A stretch of 64,000 nt of DNA from Ophiosphaerella korrae (Eukaryota; Ascomycota; Dothideomycetes; Pleosporales; Phaeosphaeriaceae), in NCBI GenBank assembly GCA_028456385.1, contig JALNQF010000182.1:1-64000 (forward strand), read 5' to 3'. A program made the translations under genes and the position numbers. Position 1 is the stretch's first letter; each line of letters opens with the position of its first letter. The notes beneath the pieces were generated by a model. The model saw only the letters and a program-made list of their open reading frames with translations, did not search any database and was not told where the DNA came from. Shown here piece by piece: positions 34,520 to 48,866 of this stretch.

Positions 34520-34955
34520 TGTAATAAGTCTATAAGGTAGTAACTACTTGTACTCCTTTAGGGTTATTAGTAGATTAGAAATTAATAACTAAGTACGTAT
34601 TATAATCTAGTAATAGACTATAAATAATAGAATAATTCTTGCGATGTTAATATATTATCGCTTGTAGTTAATAATTAAATTACTAATACTATCTTAATAA
34701 TATATATTACTACTAACTATATGTTTATATCTTTAGGCTAGCTTTATAGCTTTGTATTTACTAAGCTTAATAAAGTAGTAAAGCTACTTTATAGCTTTAT
34801 AACTACTAAGCCCTATAAAGTTATAAAGTTATTACGTATTTCTATTATAATTAACTTCCTAATTATACTTGTTATCTTATAAGTTATATATTATATTATC
34901 TTCTATTATAAGGCTAATTAGTTCTACCTAGTCTTTTACTATTACTATTATAATA
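34520..34955 (-). repeat. Right (5') LTR of the complete Gypsy
   Basis: This 436-nt block is collinear with the two parts of the left LTR and is followed by TATAG. It is more AT-mutated than the left copy (for example GTACTCCTTTAG versus GTGCTCCTTCGG). Confidence 0.85.
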
Positions 34956-37197
34956 TATAGGCGTAGCCTATATTTAGTAAGCTTATATATCTTCTATATA
35001 GTTATTCTTTTTCTTCTTTTTTAGCTATTCTTTTATATATTACTTAAAATAATATATAGTATTATTATAATCGTAGGTATAGTATTAATAGAACTAATAC
35101 CTATAGTCTACTTTAGGCGTAGCGTAGTTTATATAACGCCTACGCTTTAAGAGCGCTCTACTTCTAGATTAAAGATAGTAAGTATTATTATATCTTATTA
35201 ATAATATATAGCTATCTCTTTACTATTTATCTATAATATAAAGTATATCCTATTACTTATAGTTACTACTTTATAAGTATATTAATTAAGCTTATTTATA
35301 GCTTTAGTTCTCTACTTATAGCTTTCTATAATATTAAGATAGCTTACTTTCGCTTATTATACTATCCTATATAAAACTTTTATATACTCTCTTTTCTATT
35401 ACTATCTATAATACTATTACTATAATAGATAAGTCTTATTAATACTAGATTAGCTACTTACTATAAATATAGAGGTAGTATAATTCTAAGTCTTAATTCT
35501 AGATTATTTAAATAGCTTTAGTTATAATTTACTCTTAGTATTATTATATATAGCTATTATTACACGCTAAACCTAAATCTATTAAATAATTTAACAACTA
35601 TATAATCTTAATTACTAACTCTCTAACTAAAAAATAGATAAGTTATATATCTTAGATAACGTATTCTACTACTTCTTAGGTAGCTCTACTCTTTAGGTAC
35701 CTCTATTATATCTATTAAATCTAATACGTAATTACTCTATAATAATATAGTTAATTAAGTTAAAACTTTATAAGTAGATAAATTAGATTACTCTATATTA
35801 GTTCTTTCTATAGCTTTGTATATAGTAATTACTATATATTAGTAGTATATATTAGTGTATACTAGAAGCCTCCTCTTTAGTAGCTTTATCTATTATTATA
35901 ATTAACGTACGTACCTAATTAGCTTTAAGTACGCCTTCTAAAGTAATATATTATCTAAGCTAAGCTTTCTTATATCTTTAACGTTTATTTATAACCTAGT
36001 GTTTATAATTCTATTCTATAAGAATAGCTACTAAGTATATAGCTAGTTAATAGATATTAATAAGTTAAGTAATTACTAGACTTAATAAGCTTTAAAACTA
36101 ATAATAAAAGAGATCTTATATAAGATAAGTTTATTTCTTAAGTTAATTAAAAGTATAAAGTATTTTAGCTACTTATAGCTCTTAATTTAGAGTAGTCTAT
36201 TATAGAGATAGAGTTTTAATAAGAGTAAAGAAATTAAAGATAAACTCTAAACTATATAAGATTAGTCTAGTAGCTTAAAAGCTAATTTAAGTATTACTTA
36301 AACTAATTACTAATATATATATAGAAACTTGTTTTAATTAATATAAAAGACTTCTCTATATACTAAGAGTCTAATCTAATAACTATATACTACTTTAAAA
36401 AGAAAGAAAAAGCTTAGATTAAGAAGCTAAAAGAAGTAAAATATATAAACTAGTATATTAAAAGTTATAATTATATATTCTATATAATACTATAAAGTAG
36501 ACTTTATATAAGATAGCTCTAAGAGGTATAGTAATTAGTTAATTAAAAAGAAAGTAAATAGTAGATAGAGAGCTAACTAAAAGAGAGGTATTAAAGCTAT
36601 ATATACTAGGCAACTACTTAGTAAGTAAAGTAGGTACCTAGTAGCTAGTAAATCTTATAGCTAAAAGAGTATATTAGTAAGTTTACTTAGTACTTCTTTA
36701 TACGTCTCTTTCCTCTTAAAAAGTAAATCCCTAGAGCTAAAATAAGAGCTTATACTAAACTATTACTATAGTATATAGTAGATATCTTTAGTATAAACTA
36801 AGAAAGTTAATTTAAAAGAAAGTTTAAGTTAAGTTAGTTAAGTTTAACTAGTTTAATACAAGTATAGAGCTAAAGTTTTTATAGGTTTTAGTAAGATTTT
36901 TAATTTTACGTAACTTCTTTATATAAAATATATTAACTAAAAACTTTTTTCTACTACTTTACCTTTATAATAATAAAATTAAACTTAAAAGTAGTTATAA
37001 GTACTATATAGAGAGTAAAACTTTTATAAAAATAGTAATTATTTATATAATTTACTAGATTAGAAGTTTTATATAAATAAAGTATACTATATAGGTAAGT
37101 TTTTACTATAGAGCTTCTAGGTAACTAGTATTTAGGTAGTACTATAGCTATTAGGTACTAGGCTCTTTTTAAAAAATAGGGTACTCTAGGTATAAAG
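34956..37197. other. Unassigned RIP-mutated DNA
   Basis: About 2.2 kb without any recognised LTR, pol motif or gene. There are inverted GC-richer motifs near 35110-35150 (GGCGTAGCGTAG and AACGCCTACGC). It is probably an old transposon of another type or RIP-damaged flank; I cannot tell which. Confidence 0.4.
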
Positions 37198-37652
37198 TTA
37201 TTAGATTTAAAAGAAGTTATAGTAGTTTAATAAAAAGGTTGTCTATAATAGCTATATAAAGGCCTTATTAGAAAGAGATACTAAGGCTTTTAGAAAAGCC
37301 CTTTTTTAAATTAGTTACTTATAACTTAATAGTACTAGGTATAAACTAAGTAGATTAATCCTACTATCTATCTCTAGCCCTACTCTCTATCTATATATCT
37401 ATAATATAGTAGTCTTAGCTAGGTCTATTAAGATAGTAGCGAGCTAGATCCTGAATACTTTTTTTATTAAGTTACTAGTTTCTTTATTATATTAGTTATA
37501 CTATTATAGTCTATTTCTTTATATTTAAGATTCTTTATTTAATTCCTTTATTTATAAAGGTTAAAGCTATAATTCTTTTAGTTATAGTAAGGTTAGTAAC
37601 TTTATAATTATATATATAATCGCGTATCTAATTATATAACTTATCTAATATA
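37198..37652 (-). repeat. Copia-A LTR, antisense
   Basis: Its complement starts TATATTAGATAAG and ends TTTAAATCTAA, matching the LTRs at 1521 and 11379 but with about 120 nt missing inside. Ends are approximate. Confidence 0.7.
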
Positions 37653-39899
37653 CTCTTTTAAGTTAGTAACTTATTAGTAAACTAGATATTTATAAGATAA
37701 GTATAAGATTATTAAAGTAGTCTTAGATTTTATTAAGTAGTGCTTTATATATTATTTAGTATTCTACTACTTCTATTAGTCTAAGCTAATTTAAGAAGCT
37801 TTCTTATTTATTTACTAGAAAGACTTTAATAAAGCTATCTACTATTATCTCTATAAATAAAATATATTCTACTTTAATTTAGCTAGTATAGACCTTTTAT
37901 CTTAGCTAATATTTATAGATATTAATGTGCTAAAGATTAGTTTATAGCTTAGCTAGTTATTTAGTAATAAGGTAGATTGTTTAAGTATTATTATACTCGA
38001 TAGTAACGTAGTTTATAGAAAGTTTAACGTATAGTTTATAGGAAGTTTAACGTGTAGTTTATTACGTAGATTTAATATTAATATAGCTTCTTTAGCACTT
38101 ATAATAGAGCTAGTAATTTAGGTTTAGTTATAGAAGTAGTAACTATATCTTACTTATTTACCCTCTATATAATAAGCCTATTAAAGAGTTTAATTATATA
38201 GCCTTAAAAGCTTTTTTAATCTATAGTATATTAGTAAAAGAAGTATTACTAGTAATTTATAATAAGTTACTACTACCTAGCTAGAGTACCTTTAATTATG
38301 TATAAGAGAGGTATATAAGTACTTAATTATTAGCCTTATAGTAAGTAGTACTTAGGTTTATAAAAAATTAAGCTAGTTATAATATTATAAAAGCTATATA
38401 TAGTTAAGTAGTTATAGCTATAAATAGAAGTAAGCTAATTTTACGTTAATATCTATTAATCTTAGATAGTATTACCTAGCTAGTATAGGCCTTAAGTTTA
38501 GTAGTAACTATAAGTATATTATAATAGAAATATAGTTTATCTATAAGCTAACTTATCTTATTAATATATACTACTTGTAGTAGTTAAATTATATATTACT
38601 CTCTATCTTAAATTACTTTAATACTAAGAAACTATTAGTAATCTATTCTACTAGTAATAGTATACTTCTCTTTTAGAAAATTTATTACTTACTATACTTC
38701 CTTAGTCTTCTATTTATTATATGCAATAATAATATTATCTATATAGAAAAAGATAATAATTCTATCTTTAACTATATAGTATAGTATATATAATACTATT
38801 TAAAAGCTTATAGCTTTAAGTATAACTATAAACTCTCTTTACTATAAGAGAAGTAAGATCTAGAAACTATATAAAGCTTTTTAGACTTAGAAGATTATAC
38901 TCTTCTTTTAGTATCTCTTTAGTATTCTTATATAGATTTCTTAGTATATTACTATATAAATAAAAGCGTTAGTTACGTTATACTATTTTAGTTTAAGATT
39001 ATATTTAGTAGTAATAGCTATAAGTATCTAAAAAGAGTAGCTAGCTAGTATTATTATATAAGTTTCTTATACTATACTATTTTATTACTAGTTTTCTTAT
39101 ATAATAGGCTAAGCTTTATATTTAATAAATTAATAATTTTTATTAAGCTTATATGTATATACTTATATATAGTCTAGTATCTACTAGCTAAAATACTAAA
39201 TAAGTTTAACTAGTACTTTAGTCTATAATTTTATCTAGTAATAAGTAGTTAAGTAAGATAACTTAGCTTCTTTAAATAACTTACCTATTAGATAGCTTTC
39301 TAGGTTTACTTAGTATAAAGGTAGTAATAGGAGTTAATTATAGTAAAGCTTTTATCTTCTTATACGTATCTTCTTTATCTTAGCTTTATCTATAAGTTTT
39401 CCTTAGTATTTTCTAAAGTTACTTACTTAGGTACTAGCTATAAAGGCTACTACCTATAGTATAGTTTTAGATAAGCTATATCTATTATATACTATTAACT
39501 CTAGTTAGTCTCTAGTTATTAAATAGGCTAGTATTACTACTAGAGGTAGAGATAGTAGAAGAGTTAGATAGTAGTCTACAATCTTTCTTCTATAGTAGTA
39601 GCTAGGTAGATCTTCTTTATTATTTATAAATATATCTAACTTAGTATTATCTTTATAGAAAGACTCTATTTCTAGCTTATATACTAGTACTAAGAGCTTA
39701 ATTGTTTTAATATAAGTAGTAATCTCTTCTAGTATTTAATATATAAGGTTATTTATTAGATCCTCTTTTTTACTTTTAAAGATTATTTACTTATTAAAGA
39801 TTATATCTTATATACTTATTACTTTAGCTATAGATAGTACCTAGATCTAATAGATATTTAATAACTAGTATCTTATAAGGTATCTAATCTATACTTTTT
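37653..39899 (-). mobile_element. Copia-A pol, antisense, cut by a Gypsy LTR
   Basis: On the minus strand, from right to left: an upstream part, reverse transcriptase with the FFYVDDI-like region near 38700-38790, and RNase H near 38100-38220 (complement of the region at 1010-1070). Nearly every Gln or Trp codon is a stop. The element ends where a Gypsy LTR begins near 39900. Confidence 0.72.
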
Positions 39900-40328
39900 A
39901 TTACTAGGTTACTTATTGTTAACTACAAGAAATCTTAGAGGGTATTAGTAGATTAGAAGGTAATAATAAAAGTTTATATTGTAATTAAGTAATAGGCTAT
40001 AAATAATAGAGTAATTCTTGTAATATTAATGTATTGTCGCTTGTAGTTAATAATTAAATTACTAATACTATCTTAATAATGTATATTATACTAACTATAT
40101 ATTCTTACTAATCTATTATATATTTTTATAGATTACTTTAATCTATTATACGTATTTATCTATTACCTTAACCTATTATAAATATTTATAGATTACTTTA
40201 CGTCTTATATATTTAGGTTGTAATTTATTTCTTAATCTAGGTTATTACCTTACTTATCTTATACTTTGTTAGTACTTAAGCTAGGAGTTATTAGTTCTAT
40301 CTTAATTTCTCTTGTTACGCCTATAATA
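39900..40328 (-). repeat. Gypsy-A 3' LTR, antisense
   Basis: It ends at CGCCTATAATA, the complement of the TGTTACAGGCG start, with a purine tract after it. It carries several ATCTATTA...TAGATTACTTT dyad units, as in the solo LTR. The left end is approximate. Confidence 0.72.
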
Positions 40329-43300
40329 CCATCTCTTTCTTTAAGTAAGATCTTATTTTCTTATCCTAAGGCTAAAGTTATTAACCTAGTTTCTCTATTA
40401 ATATAAAGTTCCTTATCTTCTCTCTTTATACTTACTAAGTCTACTCGTTATTATCTTTAGTTAGTAGATTATATATTACTCTATAGTATTATAATATTTT
40501 CTTATTCTTATTATAAGTTTTTAAACTCTCTATTAGTTTATCTTTTTTTAAAGTATAGTAAGGCTTATAAAGTATATATTTATACTAATACTTATTTATT
40601 TTATAACTTATCTAGCGTATCTCTAGTAGATTATAAGTTAAAGATACTTATTTACGTATCTATACTTATTTATAATAGAGAGAGCTATTAACTATACTTA
40701 AAAAAAACTATCTTTATAGATTATAGAGGCTAAAAACAAATATAATTAGATTCTAAGTATATAAGTAAAAGATTATACTTATCTAGTTTATCTTTATAAG
40801 ACAAAGGCCTTAAATAATAAGAAGTCTATTGTATAAGCTATTCTCTTAGAATCTAAACTTAACTTCAAGGCTATAGTAGAGGCTACTCTAGCTCCTATTA
40901 TATTAAGCGTATCTAATACCTCTTTACCTATTACTAATAGTGTAAGCCTCCTCTATTTACTACTAAGTAGTTTAGAAGATTTTAACTTTAGAACTCCTCT
41001 AGTTTCTTAAAGTAATTAAGGTTTTCTTCTAGTTCCTATATATCTTCCTATAGTTATCCTTTCTTATCTATACTTATCTATTTTACTAAGTAGTAGTTTT
41101 TTTTATTATAGAACTAGTATAGTTAGATTTCTTTAACTTCTTATTTTTTTTATTTTCTATACGTATCTACTTTATATACTAGTAGTTCTATATTTTATAG
41201 TACTATCTTAAGTAGTACTATATAGAAAGTTAGGTATATCTTTATCTTACTTAGTAGCTTTAATTTAAATATAACTAGTATAATTCTTTTCTTAATTTTA
41301 TATAGTCCTATCTTTACGTAATCTAGTTTTAATCTAGATTGTTTACTTTTAATATTTCTTTAGATTAACTATACTTTTTCTTCCTCTTAAAATTAGGGTC
41401 TCTCTTTAGATTTCTAATTATAGTACTTTACTATATAATCGTATAAGAATTCTATATCTTATCTTATTTAATTATATATATCTTTTATTCTATTTTTAAA
41501 GTTTTCTTTTCTTAGAGACTAAAACTTTATATTTCTTAGTATTTAGTGTATATTTAGATTAAATCTATAGTTTATAAAGAAAAGTAATACTCTTATTACT
41601 ATATTCTTTGCGCTATTATATACTAACTATACTATAGGTAGTAATTATACCTAGTTATTCTAGTTATAGTTAAAGTAGTATCTTAAGTACTAATCTACTA
41701 TCTAGTTTATAGGTTATAATAATCTATCTATTTATAGATAGTACGTTATTAATATTTAATATTATATTCTTAATTACGCTATTATTATTCTCTATAGTTT
41801 TAATATAAACTATATATTTTAATCTATAATAATTTTATCTTAAATACTATACTAGCTAACTATAGTCTCTAGGACCTAGTATATAGTAACCTCTATTCTA
41901 CTTTTTTCTTTATATACCTTAAAGTATAAATACTTTATAACCTTATCTACTATTTTTATAATTCTATTATACTTAACTCCTAATATTAAGTCTTTTAATT
42001 TAAGTAACTTTATTATAAAGTCTATTATAATAACTCTTTAGAGATACTCTAGTACTTTAACTAGTTATAATAATCTATATAGTATATACCTATTATATTT
42101 GTTTTAGTAATATTCTATATAGTCTTATAGTACTTCTTTTACTAGTTATCTTACTTTTAGTATATAATAGTCTTTTAAAAGCTTATTTAGTATTTTCTTA
42201 ATTCTTTAGTATCTATATACTAGTAATTTATAGAATTATTATATAAATTCTCTCTCAATCTTACCTAGAATATATATTCCTCTATAGGCTTTTGTAAATA
42301 TATATTAGATTTCTAGTTTCTTTATTTTTTTAGAGGCTTTTATTATTTCTATCTAAATCTATTTACCTAGTTTATTACTCTTTCTTTTAAGTATTATAGC
42401 TATCTTAGGTTTAGTTAGGACTAAGTTTCCTTCTTTATTCTTAACTAGAACTATACTAGTAGCGTTTACTTCTTCTTATAAGTCTAGTCTTCTACTTAGA
42501 GTATATAATGTCTAGTTATCCTTCTCTTTTATATATATAACCTCGAATTTAAATATTAATAGGAATTCTTACTATCTAGTATAGCGTTAGAATAGGTCTT
42601 TATTTATTAAAAATCTTATAAAGTTCTTATAGTTTATATAGACCTTTATCTTATACTTTACTCTTTATAAGTCTACTCTCTATTATTTAAATACTTTGTA
42701 GATTTCTAGTATATCTTTGTTATAGATTAAATAGTTCTACTTTACTAGCTTTATCTTCTTAAAGAAATATTTAACTAGGTATTCTTACTTAGTTCTTAGG
42801 TCTTCCTATATTAATACTATTCTATAAACTAAGTTAGATGTATCTATTTTTACTATTACTAGTAGGTCTAGGTTATATATTCTAATAACTAGGTTTTCTA
42901 TAAACTTTCTTTTAATCTAATTAAATACTTTATTGTATTCCTTTAACTATTTAAATAGTATATCCTTTTTTATAAGTTTAGTTAATAGCTCTATATATTT
43001 AGACTTTCTTAATATTAACTTTTTAAAAAAGTTTACTAGCCTATTAAACTATTATACTTCTTATAGGTTTTTTAGTATTATCTATTCTTTAATTAACTTA
43101 ATCTTTCCTAGGTTAATTCTAATCTTTTATAGTTAATTAATAAATCTAAGGAAGTTTATTTCTTTTATATAAAATTTGCATTTTCTTATCTTAAGAAATA
43201 ATTTATTTTCTACTAGCTTTTCTAGTACTTTATATATATATTATACGTATTATTCTTTTAATTCTAAGAATATACAGATATTGTCTAGGTATATAAATAT

Positions 43301-43967
43301 AAATACGTCTAATTACTTTCTTAGTACTATATTAATTCTTTCTTAGAATACTACTCGTACGTATATTAATTTAAAGGGTATAACTATATATTTAAATAGT
43401 CTATATAATATTCTAAATACTATTTTCTATTTATTACCTTTTCTAATTTATATTTAGTAGTAGGCGTTTTTAATATCTAGCTTTATAAAGATCTTTACTC
43501 TTTATAGCTTATCTTTTATTTTATTAATTTATTATAAAGAGTATTAGTTTTTATTTATAATTGTGTTTATTTTTCTAAAGTTTATATAAAGTCTATTATC
43601 TTTTATCTCTTTTTTATCTACAAATATAAGTTTATATACTACTAAAGATTTAGATTCTTATATCTATCCTGTCTCTAATGCGCTTTTAATAAATAGTTAC
43701 TTAATTCTAGATTTTTTTTTAGTTTTTTAGTAGACTAGGCTCTAACCTACGTTTTTTCCCTCTTTTAGGTCTATCGCTAAGTCCTATAGTTAAAATTCTA
43801 GAAGGTAATCTTTAGGCTCTATAAGCTATTTCTCCTATTTTTTATATTTATCTAGGAATTCTCCTTTATATATATCTATGTTAGCTTTTAATATATCTTG
43901 TTTAAGGTAACTAATTTATCTTATTCTCTAATTAATTCTTAGGTTAGTTATTTATAACTATAGTATT
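40329..43967 (-). mobile_element. Gypsy-A pol, antisense, interrupted at 43968
   Basis: From left to right it has chromodomain (about 40970-41180), integrase (41200-42450), RNase H (42480-42900), reverse transcriptase (42950-43640) and the start of the protease region, where it is interrupted by a sense LTR at 43968. The remainder is presumably beyond the right window edge. The short open frame at 42933-43136 is by chance. Confidence 0.75.
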
Positions 43968-44401
43968 TGTTATAGACGTAATAAGAGAAACTAAGATAGA
44001 ACTAATTAGTCTTAACTTAGATACTAACGAAGTATAGGACGAGCGGGGTAACGACCTTAACTAAGAAACTACTTATAACTAGGATACGTAATAGTAATCT
44101 GTAATTACGTGCGAATAGATTAGTAGTAATCTATAATAACGTACGAATAGATTAAGGTAATCTATAGTTACGTATAGATAGATTAGTAGTAATCTATAGT
44201 GTCGTATAAACAGATTAATATAAGTATATAGTTAATAGGATGCGTATTATTAGGATAGTATTAGTAATCTAATCTCTAACCTAGAACGCTAATACTTGAC
44301 ATTGCACATATAAATTAACTATTGTTTATAGTTATTACTAATTATAATATAAGCTTTTAATATTAACTCTTAATCTACAAATACTCTAGAAGGTTATAAG
44401 G
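43968..44401 (+). repeat. 5' LTR of the sense Gypsy, first part
   Basis: It starts TGTTATAGACGTAATAAG. Four dyad repeat units are present. It stops at TAAGG (44397-44401), the target duplication of the Copia-B insertion. Confidence 0.85.
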
Positions 44402-44566
44402 TATCGCAAGTTAGAGCTTCGCTCTATACGATTTAGGTAAGCCTATAGTAGTAAGTAAGCTACACAAGCTGTTTAAGCTACTCTACTATATATAAGTAGC
44501 CTAGCTTAGATAGCTCTTTAATTAATAATTATCTCCTACTTATTCCTAAGCTTATATCTCGTAATA
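44402..44566 (+). repeat. Copia-B 5' LTR
   Basis: It reads TATCGCAAGTTAGAGC to CTCGTAATA, 165 nt. The first two bases (TG) seen in the 3' LTR are missing. It is very short for a Copia LTR. Confidence 0.82.
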
Positions 44567-47500
44567 GTTATAAGCCTAGCGCTAAAAATTACTTAATAGT
44601 TCTATCCTATGCACTACAGCAAGAGATCGCGAGCTTAGTATACTCCTATCCTATCTTATCTTATCTTATCTATTACTTAAACGCTTACAATATCTTATAG
44701 CGAGATTACTCTACTTAATAAAGGTACTACCCTACTTAATAAGCGCTTATAATAGCTAGTATAGTTTATACAACTCTATTATAACGCTCTCGAGCTAGGT
44801 ATCTAGTAGCTAGTTAATCTAGAAGCTAATAACGTCCCTAATATCTACGCTAACAAACTAGTTTAACTTAAACTAAAGAGCCTAGTAATAGTAGAAGAGG
44901 TAGCTACCTATAAGCTCGCGATAGAGAAATACTAGGCTATAAAAGACACCTAGGTATCGCGAATAGTACACCTTAGAGCTCTAAGTGCCTAGGTAAACGC
45001 TACAGTTAATCTAAGCTATCTAGTAACAGCTAAGATAACTCTACTCGCAAACAACAAAGCTACGTTATAAGAGCTTGTCTAAACGCTAAAGAGCTTACTA
45101 GCCCTATCTAACACTAGCGCTAGCAATCTTATCTAAGCTTAATACTAAGCCTATTTATAGAAGGCTCGCTAAGGACGATAATTGCTAGAGCTCTAGTACG
45201 ATAAGTAGCTACGCCTATATTAGCGTACAATCGCGTACAATATTATAGAGGTAATAGGCGAGCTCGTAGTATAAGATTTCCTAGAGGCGTTAACGCTAAA
45301 GCTAGCTCTAGACTAGGCTTAGATAATAAGCTAATTAGTAATCTAGAGCTTAGTCCTTAGCTTAAAGGCACTTACGCTAGGGTAAATTAGTAGTATCTAC
45401 TTAGCTCTATTATAAGAGCATAAACTCTAAACTACTAATTAAAGAGCTAGCGTATTTACAACGTTTAGAGGATCTAAGCTAAGCTTAAGCTTAAGCACTA
45501 ACTTAAAATACAACTACCTATATAGCTAAGCTTACTACTAAAAGCTACAAGATTATAGATAGGTATAAGCAGCGCTTACTAGTAATCTATTCAAAATAGA
45601 CGATAATAGAAAGGCGAAAATATAGGCTCGTTTAGATAAGCCGCGCTTTGCAGTAGTTAAAACCTTAGTAACTTAAAAGTAGGCTAGTCCCTTGTAGGAA
45701 CTAGTTAAAGCTAGCTTAGAGTTAGTTAAATCAAAGGCTCCGGTCTACCTAGGCTAGCTAAACGTAGTACTTATCGACCTAGGTATACTTATTAACTTAG
45801 GCAAACTTATTAAGCTAGCACCTAGAGCCTACTTAACGCTAGATTTCGACACTTACCTACTCTCTAAGAGTACTATACTCGATAATAGAGCTACTCTCTA
45901 CCTAGTTAACTTAATAAGTCTTATAGAACTAGGCTCCTTTATAAGAGTAAAAGGCGTAAGCTACGTAGAAGTAAGTATATAAGCGTTTCTAATACTTAGT
46001 AAAAGTACTTAAGTCCTTAAGAACGCTCTAAATAGAGCTTATAGTAAGTGTATAGAGAATCTCGTGCTTTATAAAGTAGTAGTAGTTAAAGGATTTTATA
46101 TTAATATAGTATCTAAAGCTTAATTATAGTAAGCTAGAGCCTAGTATTAAGGTTTTAACGCAACTCTAAGAGTAGGAACGCTAGTAGAGAGTATCGTACT
46201 AGCGACGCTAATACGTAAACATAATCTTACTTTTATTAAATACGAGCCTATTACGTTTTATCTAACTATTATAAGCGTAACTTAAGGTAATCGAGTTAAT
46301 TAACAGCTTAACTTATAGCGTACAACGCCTAGAAGTAACTTAGAGGAGCTCTAGCACGCTAAAGCTAGTTATCTTAGACTAGAAGTACTACGAGCGCTAG
46401 TAACAAGCGCAAGAAACGTACGTATTAATAAGATAGCGCGCATTAAGTGCGAGTATTGCTTAATAGCCTACGCTAAGTAAGTTATCTTAAGGCAGCCTAG
46501 AGAGAGAGCCCTGCGCCTATACTAGCGAGTAGCGTAAGACCTATTTAATATACCTACTAGCTACTTTAGAGAGGTTTAGACTATACTACTTAAGTACGAG
46601 TATAGTAGTAAGCTCTATACCTACCTATTACAAGGTAAAACGCTCTAAGAGATAATAAGAGTATTTAAAAGCTTTATAAAGCTACTACTAACGCGCTATA
46701 AGCTCTATACGTATATACTCTAGTAAGATAATAAAGTAGTAATACTCTTATAGAGAGGTAAGACGCGCTTTTAGATTTAGGCTAAATAAGAAGAGATTAT
46801 AGTTAAGAGTACTCTAGTATATACGTACGAGCTAAATAGAGGAGCTAAGAGAGCTAGTTAAGAAATAATAACAAAAGCAATTAAGATAAGGATAAGCGCT
46901 AACCTACTAAAAAGGCTCTAGCTAGAGATAGTAGAAGTAGCTACGTAGCTATATAATATAAGCCTAAGCTGCACTTATAATATATAAGCTCCTAATATAG
47001 TACTTAATAGCTAGTTTAGATAGTACTTTAGATACTATTAGCCTAAGTAAGTAAGAGCTACTACAGCAAACCTTTAGCTAGATTAGAGTAGAGTATACAC
47101 TTATAGCTACTAAGTATATCTACTTAACAAGGAGTAAGTAGCTAGGCGCAATAAGAGAGGCTTTAAAATAAGCCCTTAGGGCTATATTAGATATCTAGTA
47201 AGATATAGAGTATCTAATATATATAGGATATAGGTCCTAGAATTAGATTAGGTAATTACAACGCGTAACGTAACATTTAATAAGTAGCTCTTCTATAATA
47301 AGAGGAGTAAAGCTTATTAAAAGCTCTTAAAGCTAGAGATTTAAAAACTTGTTAACGTGTTATATAAAGACGTAGCGCGCAACGTAAAAGAGACCTAGGA
47401 TAATATATATAACTAGCTCCGCGAAGTAGCTTAAATCCTAGAAGGTAACTAGTAAGGCGAGTACCTAGAGTAAAATCTAGGGGGTAGAGCTCTATATAAT

Positions 47501-48866
47501 ACTAAAAGCTAGGCTAGCTAGCTAGCTATCTTAGTAGAATAAGGGGTAGATCCTATATAGGTAGTAAGCTTAGCTAGCAAACTACATAGAATCTATATAG
47601 AGTAACCTAAGCTTAGCAGCCTTTGAACTCTAGAGTAAACACCTAAACCTAGAGGAGTTTAGTATATAGGTGCTAATATTAATTATAGAAATTAATATAG
47701 CGAAGTATCTAAAAGCTCCTAAGAATTATAATTAACTAGAGAAGTAAGCGCTTTAGAGTAGCTAATAGATAAGAGTTTAACTTATCAAATAGCTACTTAT
47801 TAAACTACCTCTCCTTAAGTAGCTGCAGCTTCTACAGCTCTAAATAAAGTAGATACTATCTTTTATTAAGTAGCCGCATCTTATATAGCTCTAAATAATA
47901 TAGTTAGAGCTTATTAGTAGTATATACGCTAGTAATAGCTAGCGCTAACGCGATTAAGCTAAAGACTCTAAAATAACAAGCTAGACAATAGCGCTAGAAG
48001 CTCGAGCGCTTACTTATTATTATATAAACTAAAGTAGAGTAAATAGAGTAGTATACTAGACGAGCTACTCTTATAAGTACTAATAGACAATAACCTAAAT
48101 ATAGAGCTTACTATAGTAAACGCTATAATCGTAGTAGCTACTTAGCTTAAGCTACAGCCTTAGCTATAGCTACAAGCTTATCTATATTAAGATAAGCTAC
48201 TACTACTACTATAGAATTAGAAGCACCTATATACGTACTCGCATAGGCAGCTCTTTAAACAAGTAGCTTAGAAAGAGATCGATACGCTACTAGTAGCTAG
48301 TACCTAAGAGGAGATAGAGCGCTCGCAATTAAGTAATTAGCTACTACCTCTAAAGTAGGTTTTTACATACAAACTCGACTAAGATAGCTACTTTCTTAAG
48401 TACAAAGCTTAGATTATAGTACGTAGAGACCTCTAAATAATTGATTTAATATAATTAACTTACGCTACTACGTTAGTAGCGCGCTCGTTTCGAACCGCAA
48501 TAGCGATTGTAGCTAAGTTTAACCTAGAAGTAGCTTAGTATAACGTTATTAGAGCTTTCCTCTACGCACATAGAGATTATTAACTAGTAGTTATCTATAA
48601 GCTCTTAGATAGGTTCAAAGTAGCTAGTAAGTACGTTAAGCTTAATTAAGCGCTGTATAGCCTTAAAGACTTACTGCTCCTCTAGTATAAGGAGCTCTTA
48701 AGAACGCTTAAACAAGCTAGTCTTATAGTCTTAAAAGAAGAGCCGTGCTTATTCTACGATAAGGAGCGTAAAATACTCTTTCTCTTCTACGTTAACAATA
48801 TATTAGTAATATATTATATAATCTACTAATTAGAAGCTCGCTAAATTATTAAGAGAATTAAACAAG

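Larger units (their letters stand above)
27508..34955 (-). mobile_element. Complete Gypsy-A chromovirus retrotransposon, antisense, with nested solo LTR
   Basis: This is bounded by a perfect 5-nt target duplication TATAG (27503-27507 and 34956-34960). Without the nested LTR and its extra target copy, the element is about 6.98 kb. Both LTRs come to 436 nt. From right to left on the minus strand: gag (about 34500-33640), two Cys knuckles (about 33600-33480), protease region (32300-32100), reverse transcriptase (31730-31000), RNase H (30960-30560), integrase (30500-29300) and chromodomain (29260-29040). These positions come from collinearity with the copy at 48867. All frames are riddled with RIP stops, so it is dead. 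Confidence 0.88.

Noticed and set aside
42933..43136. 67-codon open frame
   Set aside because: It is inside antisense Gypsy RT sequence, composed mainly of Leu, Ile, Ser, Tyr and Phe, as expected from AT-rich random DNA.
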